Origin: Campylobacteraceae bacterium
Lineage (GTDB): Bacteria; Campylobacterota; Campylobacteria; Campylobacterales; Sulfurovaceae
Assembly (NCBI GenBank): GCA_027034975.1
Contig: JALVWQ010000038.1
Span: 47,641-111,640, forward strand
Direction of reading: 5' to 3'
Length of the DNA stretch: 64,000 nucleotides
The notes under the pieces were generated by a model that was not told the DNA's origin, did not search any database, and was given only the letters and a program-made list of their open reading frames with translations. The translations under genes and the position numbers were made by a program. How positions within the stretch are numbered: the first letter of the stretch is position 1; each line of letters begins with the position of its first letter. Shown one piece after another: positions 40,107 through 49,032 of the stretch.

Positions 40107-41204
40107 CTATGGAGTATTTAGAATTAGAAGTTCCTCTTTGACATCTTCATAGACTTTCGTTTCAACTTTTAACTCTACTTTTGACTTTGGTACCTCTTGG
40201 ACAACAAAGATAGCCGAGAGATCAAAAGGGGAGTGAACAATTTGAGAGCGGATAGCTAACTCCTCTTCAAAACGCGGTGGGCTTTCAAGAAGCTCTTTAA
40301 TTGATCTATACTCTCTGTTTCCTAAAGTGTTGTAGTGTTCAAGAGTAATAAATTTAATCTCATCACGACTAAAGTAGTACACACCGTTTATAGCTCTCTC
40401 TACTTTGCCTCGAGAGTAGCTGTTTTTGAGTGTAGAGTAGGGGAGTATATGGGTTAGTATCGGTTTTTTCTTCTCTTTTACAATACCAAAAAGGAGCCGC
40501 CAATTAAGAAATCGGTTCTTTATAATCTCGTAATTAGCCCCTTGCTCCTCAAGCTCTAGCCGTTTTTTGTAGAGTTCGATTTTTGCTTCGATAGAGTTTG
40601 GTTGAATCTGTTTAGAAACTGGGCAAAAGAGTTCATCTAAGAGTCGGTTTTGTTGCTCTCTTTGCTGTTTGAGGGCATAGAGACATCCACAGTAGTTTTG
40701 TCGATAGAGTTTTGCCTCTTTTGCTAAAATATTCTGCTCTTGGGTGCCATTTTTTTGGCGGTAATTAGGTGCTAAAAATTGAATGCCAAATCTATTGGCT
40801 AATTGATCACCACTCTGCTTTAGCTGCTCTATCGATTTTTTTGGCGAAGTTAAGAGTGTAGATGTAAAGTAGTTACACCCTAACTCTTGTGCTTTTTTGG
40901 CACTTATTTCAAAGCGACTATCAAAGCATACTGAACATCTTGCACCCTTTTCTGGCTCGTTCTCTAGCCCTCTTACTGCATCTATCCATGCATCATAGTC
41001 ATACTCACCCTCTACAAGCTCTATGCCTAACTTTTTGCAACTTCTTTGAACATCTAGGAGTCTTAGATAGTACTCGCTATAGGGGTGTATATTTGGGTCA
41101 TAAAAGAAGCCTATTAGTTTAGCATTAGGAAAATCTTTTTGCATCTTTTGTAAAAAGTAGTGACTATCTACCGAACAGCAGATATGAACTAAAATGTTTT
41201 GCAT
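40107..41204 (-). CDS. queH: Epoxyqueuosine reductase QueH with C-terminal extension
   Basis: ILVHICCSVDSHYF, CSVCFDSRFE, YCGCLYALKQQ. Confidence 0.9.
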   Translation of the reverse strand: MQNILVHICCSVDSHYFLQKMQKDFPNAKLIGFFYDPNIHPYSEYYLRLLDVQRSCKKLGIELVEGEYDYDAWIDAVRGLENEPEKGARCSVCFDSRFEISAKKAQELGCNYFTSTLLTSPKKSIEQLKQSGDQLANRFGIQFLAPNYRQKNGTQEQNILAKEAKLYRQNYCGCLYALKQQREQQNRLLDELFCPVSKQIQPNSIEAKIELYKKRLELEEQGANYEIIKNRFLNWRLLFGIVKEKKKPILTHILPYSTLKNSYSRGKVERAINGVYYFSRDEIKFITLEHYNTLGNREYRSIKELLESPPRFEEELAIRSQIVHSPFDLSAIFVVQEVPKSKVELKVETKVYEDVKEELLILNTP

Positions 41205-41290
41205 AAACTAACAACCTTCCAACTTCAAACTTTTTCTACCCTATATTTCCTCCAAAGCCCCAGCTTTAGAACAAGAGAAAAACACAAACC

Positions 41291-41339
41291 TCAACTCTTA
41301 ACTCTCAATTCTCAATTCTCAATTCTTAATTCTTAACTC
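41291..41339. repeat. Seven tandem heptamers (coding-strand GARTTRA; plus-strand TYAAYTC)
   Basis: TCAACTC TTAACTC TCAATTC TCAATTC TCAATTC TTAATTC TTAACTC; last unit contains the YggS-family stop codon. Confidence 0.95.
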
Positions 41340-42031
41340 TCAAATAGTCTCGATCCAATTCTAACCATATTGGAGCCACACTCAATTGCTAATTTAAAAT
41401 CACCACTCATTCCCATCGAGCAGATTGTGGCACCACTCTTTTGAAGCTGTTCATAAATCTTATAGGTTCTCTCGAAGCTCTCTCGTATCTCTTTAGTATC
41501 TTCGCTATGTGCACCAATTGTCATAACCCCTTTTAAGGTAAGGTTTGGACAACTCTCTTGTATCTGCTTGTAGATATCGATCGCCTCTTCTGGTTTTATA
41601 CCACTTTTGCTTGCTTCATAAGAGCTATTAATTTGTAAAAGACCACTAAGAGTTCTCCCTTTCGATTCAAGCCGTTTATTAAGCTCTTGAGCTAACTCTA
41701 AAGAGTCTATTGAGTGTATCAGCACTGGGTTAAGATCGATTAACTTATTGATCTTATTCTTTTGTAGTGTTCCAACCATATGCCAAGCTAGTGGTAATTC
41801 ATCTAAAGCTTCGACTCGTTGGGCTAGCTGCTGTACCTGATTTTCACCAAAGTTTCTCTGACCGAGTTCATAAAGTGTTTTGATATTCTCTATCTCTGTA
41901 TATTTGCTTACAACAACAAGTTGCACAATAAGGTGCTCGCTTCTTGCTACTCTTGCCTCTTCGATATCCCAAATAACTCTATCTAAGTTTGCTCTTAATT
42001 TCTCTTTCTCTAAAATCATTGTTACCCCCAA
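41333..42031 (-). CDS. YggS-family PLP-binding protein
   Basis: LVVVSKYTEIENIKTLYELGQRNFGENQVQQL, GMSGDFKLAIECGSNMVRIGSRLF. Confidence 0.95.
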   Translation of the reverse strand: MGVTMILEKEKLRANLDRVIWDIEEARVARSEHLIVQLVVVSKYTEIENIKTLYELGQRNFGENQVQQLAQRVEALDELPLAWHMVGTLQKNKINKLIDLNPVLIHSIDSLELAQELNKRLESKGRTLSGLLQINSSYEASKSGIKPEEAIDIYKQIQESCPNLTLKGVMTIGAHSEDTKEIRESFERTYKIYEQLQKSGATICSMGMSGDFKLAIECGSNMVRIGSRLFES

Positions 42032-43110
42032 ATTCTATTTATATCATTATACAAGCCAAATACCATTATACCCATTAAAAATATCCAACCAGCGATAGTT
42101 AATCGATATAAAACCTCTTCATTTGGTGGTTTTTTGGTTATCATCTCATAGATATTAAAGAGGATATGCCCACCATCAAGTGCTGGTATAGGCAATAGGT
42201 TAATAACACCTAAATTGACCGAAATAAGAGCCATAATAAAGAGTAGGTATAAAAGCCCTGCCTTTGCAAAGCTGATAAGTAGATCAAAAATTGTCAATGC
42301 ACCGGCAATATTTTTCGATTCCACCTCGCCAGTAGAGACCTTTTGTATCCCTTTTGTAATGAGAAGAGTAGATTTTTTAGTCTCATTGAGTGCATAGTGT
42401 AGTGCCTCGATAGGAGAGAAGTGAACAGTTGTGTTTTTATCAATTTTTGGAACAATTCCTATGACTCTCTGTTTGACAGTTTGGTTAAACTCGTTACTTC
42501 TCTCTTCTATCTTAGGTGTGAGTGTTAACTCTAGCTCACTATCTCCTCTTAACACATTGAGCGTAATTCTATCGCTACTATTAACAATCGCATCTTTTAG
42601 TTGGTACCAGTATCGAATAGGGGTGTTGTTAATTTTAATAATCTTATCTTCAGCCTTTAAACCAGCTTTGGCAGCAGGTGTATTTGGGACAACTTTCCCA
42701 ACGACTGGGGGAATATAGCTACTAGCAGCAATGATTGGTGCCCCTTTTATTGCAATAAAAAGATAGATAAAAAAGGCTAAAACTATATTTGCAAGAGGAC
42801 CAGCAAGAAGAATAACTATCCGCTGCCACGGCTTTTTACTATTGTAACTATCTGGATCAGTGCTTCGAGCAAGTGGGTCTGTATCGTCTTGCCCCTTGAG
42901 TTTCACATAACCACCAAGAAGAATAGGGGCAAATGCCCACTCAGTACCTAGCCACTCTTTTTTAAAAAGTATCTTACCAAAACCAATACTAAATCGTTCA
43001 ACTTTTACACCAAAAAACTTAGCAGCACTAAAGTGTCCAAGTTCATGAAAAAAAACCAAAGCAGAGAGGGCAAGAAGGGCTATAAAGACATAAATGATCA
43101 ATTCAAACAT
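42022..43110 (-). CDS. rseP: RIP metalloprotease RseP
   Basis: FFHELGHFSAAK zinc motif, PDZ, NLLPIPALDGGHILF. Confidence 0.95.
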   Translation of the reverse strand: MFELIIYVFIALLALSALVFFHELGHFSAAKFFGVKVERFSIGFGKILFKKEWLGTEWAFAPILLGGYVKLKGQDDTDPLARSTDPDSYNSKKPWQRIVILLAGPLANIVLAFFIYLFIAIKGAPIIAASSYIPPVVGKVVPNTPAAKAGLKAEDKIIKINNTPIRYWYQLKDAIVNSSDRITLNVLRGDSELELTLTPKIEERSNEFNQTVKQRVIGIVPKIDKNTTVHFSPIEALHYALNETKKSTLLITKGIQKVSTGEVESKNIAGALTIFDLLISFAKAGLLYLLFIMALISVNLGVINLLPIPALDGGHILFNIYEMITKKPPNEEVLYRLTIAGWIFLMGIMVFGLYNDINRIWG

Positions 43111-43220
43111 AGTAAACCCTTATTTTTTGCTGAATTATATAAAAAGTTACCCTAAACTATGCTATCGTAGGCTTAAAATATGTTATTATAATAAAAAATC
43201 TTTGTGAGTAAAGGATAGCC

Positions 43221-44282
43221 ATGCAAAAAGAAGAGATTAAAGAGGCTTCAGAGGTTAAAGAGCCATTAGAGGCTGCTGAGAGTGTTGCTGAAGAGAGTGT
43301 AGAAGAGCTAAGCGAAGATATCGATAATAGATCCATTGTTTTAGATAACAAAGTAGAGAGTGATCTCCACCAAAATTTAGTTGATAAGCTAACGCAATCA
43401 AAATTAACTGCTGAAATGAAGTATGATGAGTATAAAAAAGCAGATAAAGAGTTAGAAGAGACAACTATAAACTTTATGCGTCTTGAAAACGATATAGTAA
43501 AGACAACAGTAGCAACTTCTATATCACTTCTTAAAGATGTTGGTGTAGAAAATTTAGAAGAGAATATAAATGAAGCTAAAGAGATTGTGCAAGAGAATAA
43601 AGCTGAACTCATCCATATAAAACCACTCTCTAAAGGAGGCTTTGGTGCCTTTTTATTTGGAGTGCTAGGAACTCTTGCAACAGCAACTGGGCTTACACTT
43701 TTTGGTGCCAAATTAGCTGCACTTCCTTTGGCTCTCCCAACATTTATGCAAAAGGCAAACTTAGATACAATTGCTAGTAAGTTAGCAGCTCTTATTAATA
43801 TAAAGGATACTCCTATTGCTGGTTATCTGCTAGTAGCCGCTATATCTCTTTTGGTTGGTCTGATTATCTTTAACCTTGTTAAATTTATCAAGAAGAGAAA
43901 AAATCTTAAATATGTTCAGCGACTAGAGAGTGATGTAGAGAAGTATGTAGAGGAGCTGGATGAGAAGATCCAAAAGAGTAAAAACCTTACAGAGCATCTT
44001 GAACATATTAAGCAGGTAATGCAAAAGTATGATATTATTCTTCAAGAACAGAATGCAAAAATCAGAAGAATGCTCTTTATCGAGCAGCCAGAAAACGGCT
44101 TAGAGTCTCTTCAGAGAGCAAGTCAAGTTGAAGTTGAGAAGACAGTACTTATTTTAGATGAACTTCTTAAATTAATGAATACTACTGTAAATGATGGTTT
44201 AGAGATTACCCAAGAGAGCCACGAAAATCTCCATAGTGCAAATAGCATTATCAACGAAGTAATTAAAAAGCTCTATATTTAG
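43221..44282 (+). CDS. Hypothetical membrane-anchored coiled-coil protein
   Basis: Acidic N-terminus, two TM segments, long coiled coil. Confidence 0.75.
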   Translation: MQKEEIKEASEVKEPLEAAESVAEESVEELSEDIDNRSIVLDNKVESDLHQNLVDKLTQSKLTAEMKYDEYKKADKELEETTINFMRLENDIVKTTVATSISLLKDVGVENLEENINEAKEIVQENKAELIHIKPLSKGGFGAFLFGVLGTLATATGLTLFGAKLAALPLALPTFMQKANLDTIASKLAALINIKDTPIAGYLLVAAISLLVGLIIFNLVKFIKKRKNLKYVQRLESDVEKYVEELDEKIQKSKNLTEHLEHIKQVMQKYDIILQEQNAKIRRMLFIEQPENGLESLQRASQVEVEKTVLILDELLKLMNTTVNDGLEITQESHENLHSANSIINEVIKKLYI

Positions 44283-44287
44283 AGCTT

Positions 44288-44617
44288 TTATTTAAAAACA
44301 GGTCTAAAAAAACTCCGCTCATAACTTATGATGCACTCTGTTTTCTCTGCATACTCAAAAGCCTCTAAGCACTCTTTATCTTTAAAAGAGGCTTCTCTAT
44401 ACTCCTCATACTTTGCAAGAGTTGGAAATGTAAAGAGTGCAAGTGCTACATTGTTTCTACCCTCTGATGGCAAAAAATATCCATGGTGAGTGCCACCAAA
44501 TCTATTAACCAGTGGTATCCACATCTTTGCATAAGTTTCGAACTCATTAATCTTTTTTGGGTCGATTATATAGTTTAAATAACAAGTTATCATATTAGAT
44601 ACTTCCTTCTTTCTCAA
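44288..44617 (-). CDS. NIPSNAP family protein
   Basis: ITCYLNYIIDPKKINEFETYAKMWIPLVNRFGGTHHGYFLP; start probably at the internal Met (MITCYL). Confidence 0.85.
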   Translation of the reverse strand: MRKKEVSNMITCYLNYIIDPKKINEFETYAKMWIPLVNRFGGTHHGYFLPSEGRNNVALALFTFPTLAKYEEYREASFKDKECLEAFEYAEKTECIISYERSFFRPVFK

Positions 44618-44906
44618 TAACTAGAATTCTAGCTTCTCCTATTGGATGAGCGTAGTGTTCGGTTCCAACTGATGCATAGAATATATCGCCACTCTCTAAG
44701 ATGATAGATTTCTCTTTGCCATCTTCTTTGTAAAACATTTCAACCTCTCCATCAAGTACAGCAAAAACCTCTTCGCCATCATTTATATGCCAAATGTATG
44801 GCTTATTAGTCCAGTGTAGCTTAATGGTAGTTCCATTTATATTTGTAATGAGTTGGCTATCCCAAGCATTTTTTGGTCTGAAATCTCTACTTTTAATAAT
44901 ATTCAC
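44595..44906 (-). CDS. Cupin domain protein
   Basis: IWHINDGEEVFAVLDGEVEMFY...GDIFYASVGTEHYAHP. Confidence 0.88.
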   Translation of the reverse strand: MNIIKSRDFRPKNAWDSQLITNINGTTIKLHWTNKPYIWHINDGEEVFAVLDGEVEMFYKEDGKEKSIILESGDIFYASVGTEHYAHPIGEARILVIEKEGSI

Positions 44907-45385
44907 AGTTTATCAACCTCGCCACCATCAAAATAGAACTCATTTAACCCTTCTAGAAATGCTAAGAGTGTTTTATCGTCACACTCTATATATTTTGGGT
45001 GTTTGGGAGAGCGAAAGAGATTTTTAATTTTTGATTTACTAATCTTAAAATCGACAAGCTCAAATATAATTGCAATCTCATACTCTTTTAGGTTCAGTGC
45101 TACACGGATCTTTTTTAAGATTAGATTGTTTGTTAACTCTATCTCTTCATCGCTATCGGTGCTATTTGGACTCTCTTTTCGTTTGTGTAAGATTAGAGCG
45201 TCTAAAAAGAGTCCTAACTCTTCGTAAGTAGCTGTTATGCTGCGTTTGTTAGATGGATTTTTCAGTATCCCATCGAGCCGCTCTTTGCTCATAGGGTAAG
45301 ATACTAAATTGTAGAGCGAGAGTATTTGTGGTCTACTTAGATTAAGAGCATCTTTTAATGCTGTAATTACAACTGATGTCTTCAC
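44903..45385 (-). CDS. DUF1456-like (YehS-type) protein
   Basis: Two related repeats with internal similarity (ALKDALNLSRPQILSLYNL / KIRVALNLKEYEIAIIFEL). Confidence 0.75.
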   Translation of the reverse strand: MKTSVVITALKDALNLSRPQILSLYNLVSYPMSKERLDGILKNPSNKRSITATYEELGLFLDALILHKRKESPNSTDSDEEIELTNNLILKKIRVALNLKEYEIAIIFELVDFKISKSKIKNLFRSPKHPKYIECDDKTLLAFLEGLNEFYFDGGEVDKL

Positions 45386-45858
45386 TGATTATTCTCGTTA
45401 AGAAGAGATGTAGCCTCTTCTAAATCTTGCTTGATAAGAATAATGAGCTTCAGACACTCACTATCTTTAACATTATGCTTAAGACTCCAATACTCAGGAT
45501 CTGTAAAGGAGTAATAGGTAGTTCCATCAATCTTATTATAGAGCGATACTCGAATAGGAAACTCCATAGAGATACTTGGATTGCACGAAATCATCTTGGT
45601 AGCAATCTTTGAGTTGTAGATATTTACTGTTTTTGTAGGGTAGAGCATTTTTTTAAGTTTCAAAGCCTCTTTTTCATGGTCGAAAATAGATACAATAGTG
45701 TAGTTCTTTTTCTCTAAATTTGTGGCAATTCTCTCTATACTTTTCTCTATACCATAGTGGCTCTTGCCACCAATTAGAAATTTAGATTGTGCTTTCGCAG
45801 TCTTATCTGCACATGAAGTTAAGAGTAAGAGTGTGAGTAAGAGTGGTAAATACTTCAT
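45382..45858 (-). CDS. DUF302-like lipoprotein
   Basis: Lipobox LLTSCAD; DUF302-like fold sequence. Confidence 0.6.
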   Translation of the reverse strand: MKYLPLLLTLLLLTSCADKTAKAQSKFLIGGKSHYGIEKSIERIATNLEKKNYTIVSIFDHEKEALKLKKMLYPTKTVNIYNSKIATKMISCNPSISMEFPIRVSLYNKIDGTTYYSFTDPEYWSLKHNVKDSECLKLIILIKQDLEEATSLLNENNQ

Positions 45859-45867
45859 TACAGACCT

Positions 45868-46968
45868 CTACACATTGAATCTAAAGTGCATAACATCACC
45901 ATCTTGAACAATATACTCTTTGCCCTCTAGTCGCATCTTACCAGCCTCTTTAGCACCTGCTTCGCCACCATACGCTACAAAATCTTCGTAACTGATAACC
46001 TCGGCTCTAATAAAGCCCTTCTCGAAGTCATTATGGATAACTGCGGCAGCTTTTGGAGCTGTTGTGTTTTTGCGAATAGTCCAAGCACGAACCTCTTTAA
46101 CACCAGCAGTAAAGTAACTCATAAGTCCAAGTTTATCAAAGCCTTTTCGAATTATCTGGTCGAGACCAGACTCGGCTACCGCTAGAGACTCTAGCATCTC
46201 TTGCTTCTCCTCTTCGTCAAAGCCTACCATCTCCTCTTCGATTTTAGCACAAAGCTTTATAACCTCTCTATTGTGTTTAGCAGCATACTCTTTAAGAGCC
46301 TCTACATACTCATTATCTTCTGCTAAACCATCTTCATCTACATTAGCACCATAGATTATCTCTTTTGCAGTTAAAAATCGTAACTCTTTTTTAAGCGTCT
46401 CAAAAGCGTCACTATCATCTTCGAATGTAGATACAGGGTTTTCAGCCTCTAGGTGTTCTAAGAGCTTTTTGGCAACCTCTAACTGAGCTTTAGCATCTCT
46501 ATCGTTACCTTTTGCTTTACGCTCTAAGTTAGAGATTCGCTTCTCTAGTGCATCAATATCTGCGAGCAGAAGCTCAGTTTCGATAATCTCAATATCTCGC
46601 ACAGGATCTACGCTCCCCTCTACATGGGTGATATTTTCGTCATCAAAGCATCTAACAATTTGTAAAATAACCTCTGTCTCTTTAATATTAGAGAGAAACT
46701 TATTTCCTAAACCTTCCCCTTTGCTAGCACCCTTTACTAGTCCTGCAATATCTACAAAGTCTAAAGTAGAGTATTGTATTCTCTCTGGGTTAACAATCTT
46801 AGCTAACTCATCTAATCTCTTATCTGGTACTGGTACAACTGCTTTATTTGGCTCAATTGTGCAAAAAGGGTAATTTGCACTCTCTGCATTTTGTGCTTTT
46901 GTTAAAGCATTAAAAGTTGTTGATTTCCCCACATTTGGTAAGCCTACTAAACCGATTCCTAAACCCAT
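45868..46968 (-). CDS. ychF: Redox-regulated ATPase YchF
   Basis: GIGLVGLPNVGKSTTFNALT, FVDIAGLVKGASKGEGLGN. Confidence 0.97.
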   Translation of the reverse strand: MGLGIGLVGLPNVGKSTTFNALTKAQNAESANYPFCTIEPNKAVVPVPDKRLDELAKIVNPERIQYSTLDFVDIAGLVKGASKGEGLGNKFLSNIKETEVILQIVRCFDDENITHVEGSVDPVRDIEIIETELLLADIDALEKRISNLERKAKGNDRDAKAQLEVAKKLLEHLEAENPVSTFEDDSDAFETLKKELRFLTAKEIIYGANVDEDGLAEDNEYVEALKEYAAKHNREVIKLCAKIEEEMVGFDEEEKQEMLESLAVAESGLDQIIRKGFDKLGLMSYFTAGVKEVRAWTIRKNTTAPKAAAVIHNDFEKGFIRAEVISYEDFVAYGGEAGAKEAGKMRLEGKEYIVQDGDVMHFRFNV

Positions 46969-47006
46969 ATCTACTCCATATTAACAATTTTGATGCAATT
47001 ATACAA

Positions 47007-48035
47007 CTAAAGAACTATTTTTTTAGCAACATTCAACCCAAAACCACTTAAACCTACAAACTCAGTATCTTTATTTGTAGTTAATAGGTTGATCTCTTCA
47101 ATACCAAGAGACTTTAAAATTTGAGCACCTATACCAAACTCTCTTGCTTGCTCTTTCGAAATCACTTTGGTATCTAAAAATATCAAAAGTCCACCATTTC
47201 TTTTTAAATACTCTATTGAATCCATTAAAGCTCTATATTTCGCTTCGTTTGTAAGCAAGTTTAAGTCACTGCCAATGTTATGAAAGCGAACATTCTCTTT
47301 TTTGTTTGCACTGTAGAATTTAATTACAGTATGCTCTCGTCCTAAGTGGTCGCTAAAGGTTATTTTCTCAACTTTGACACCAAAAAATAACTGCTCTTTA
47401 CTACTCGTTTGCGTTACTAACTTCTCATTTGCTAGACGGAACTCAACAATGTCAGAGATATAGACAAACTTCATATTGTGCTTCTCTTTAAAGATCTCTA
47501 AATCATCTCTTCGTGCCATTGTGCCATCATCTTTTATAATCTCACAAATTACAGCAACCGGAGCAAGCCCTGCAAGTACACAGAGATCAACAGAGCCTTC
47601 GGTATGTCCAGTTCGTACTAACACACCACCATCTTTTGCAATGAGTGGAAATATATGCCCTGGGCGTACAAAGTCATCACTATGGCTAAGTGGAGAAGCC
47701 AAGAGACGAATACACTCATCTCTCTCAGCTGCTGAAATGCCTGTTTTTGCATTTGCTGTATCTATCGAGACTGTAAATGCTGTTTCGTGTGCAGAGTCGT
47801 TATTGGCAACCATCGGATTAAGATCTAATCTTGTTGCAATCTCTTTTGTCATGGGGGTACATATAAGCCCTCGTGCCTCTTTTGCCATAAAGTTGACCAT
47901 CTGGGGTGTGCTAAATGTAGCTGCATAGACAAGATCGCCCTCATTCTCGCGATCTTCATCATCTATCATAATGACCATATTCCCTTTTTTAATCTCATCT
48001 ATCGCCTCTTGAACTCGTTTAATTGCTTCTGACAT
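47007..48035 (-). CDS. ribBA: 3,4-dihydroxy-2-butanone 4-phosphate synthase with degenerate GTP cyclohydrolase II-like C-terminus
   Basis: IDDEDRENEGDLVYAA, RPGHIFPL, RTGHTEGSVDL; C-terminal domain lacks Zn cysteines. Confidence 0.9.
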   Translation of the reverse strand: MSEAIKRVQEAIDEIKKGNMVIMIDDEDRENEGDLVYAATFSTPQMVNFMAKEARGLICTPMTKEIATRLDLNPMVANNDSAHETAFTVSIDTANAKTGISAAERDECIRLLASPLSHSDDFVRPGHIFPLIAKDGGVLVRTGHTEGSVDLCVLAGLAPVAVICEIIKDDGTMARRDDLEIFKEKHNMKFVYISDIVEFRLANEKLVTQTSSKEQLFFGVKVEKITFSDHLGREHTVIKFYSANKKENVRFHNIGSDLNLLTNEAKYRALMDSIEYLKRNGGLLIFLDTKVISKEQAREFGIGAQILKSLGIEEINLLTTNKDTEFVGLSGFGLNVAKKIVL

Positions 48036-48134
48036 TAAATTCCTTATGTTTTTAGCTAATTTTCTCTAATTATATCAAAATAGAGTTAAGTAGAAAACTA
48101 CTAAATAAAAAATATATTTTTTTGGTAAAAACTC

Positions 48135-48163
48135 TTGACAAAGCCTTTTAAAATTGCTATAAT
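48135..48163 (+). promoter_or_regulatory. Sigma70-type promoter for tRNA-Gln/tRNA-fMet: TTGACA-17 bp-TATAAT
   Basis: TTGACA 48135-48140, TATAAT 48158-48163; 18 bp before tRNA. Confidence 0.85.
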
Positions 48164-48181
48164 TCCGTCACTTAAAACGAT

Positions 48182-48256
48182 TGGGGTATCGCCAAGCGGT
48201 AAGGCAACTGGTTTTGGTCCAGTCATTCGGGGGTTCGAATCCCTCTACCCCATCCA
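48182..48256 (+). tRNA. tRNA-Gln (UUG), CCA encoded
   Basis: Acceptor TGGGGTA/TACCCCA, anticodon loop TTTTGGT, T-arm GGGGGTTCGAATCCCTC. Confidence 0.96.
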
Positions 48257-48277
48257 CTTTTAAGTACTTTCTTCTAT

Positions 48278-48354
<77 letters not shown>

Positions 48355-48648
48355 ATCGTAATCATCTACTTTTAAAAAATTCTGAAATTTTTTTATTTTT
48401 AATAAAATTTAGAGTACACCAAAAATTTATTTCATATCTTGCTGCTCTTCGAGTCTGTGGAAAAACTTAGAAGATAACGGATATGAGGCTTTTTCCTCAT
48501 CTTGATGCTGCTATTTATTGGTTATGCTTTGAAAGATTAAAGTCTCACCTCCAAGAAATATCAAGTTTTTTCACACATACTTCCGCTAAGATAGAAAATC
48601 ATTATAAGATATTTGATGAATTCTATAAATGTAAAAAATTTGAAGAAT

Positions 48649-49032
48649 CTACTCTACCTCTTGTGTCCAGTAGGTAATATGTTTTATTAAGTTATCCTCT
48701 TTTATTGGCTTTATGAGTATATCATCTGCTCCATAATTGAGAACTTCTGTTTTTTTACTATCGTCTGTTGTTAATACTATAACAGGGATATTACTATTGC
48801 TTTTTTGTGATCGAAATGCTTTTAAAAAACCGCGTCCATCGAGAATTGGCATAAGTATATCGAGCAGTACTAAATCTATATCTGAGTGTGACTTAACAAT
48901 TTCTAGTGCTTCAGCACCATTATTAGCCTCTATAACCTCTTTGACGAGTTCTTTATGGTGGGCAAGTAGTGTCTTAATTAGTTTACGATTGATAGTATCA
49001 TCATCAACTAAGAGTACTTTGAGTTGTCTCAT
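48649..49032 (-). CDS. Single-domain response regulator
   Basis: LKVLLVDDDTINRKLI, VLLDILMPILDG, KPIKEDNL. Confidence 0.93.
   Translation of the reverse strand: MRQLKVLLVDDDTINRKLIKTLLAHHKELVKEVIEANNGAEALEIVKSHSDIDLVLLDILMPILDGRGFLKAFRSQKSNSNIPVIVLTTDDSKKTEVLNYGADDILIKPIKEDNLIKHITYWTQEVE

Noticed and set aside
48360-48480. Possible transposase relic downstream of the tRNA pair
   Set aside because: No frame gave a convincing transposase fragment and no terminal inverted repeats were found
48483-48677. 64-aa ORF between tRNA-fMet and the response regulator
   Set aside because: No SD, no recognisable motif, and its end overlaps the opposing response regulator gene; probably noise or a decayed fragment
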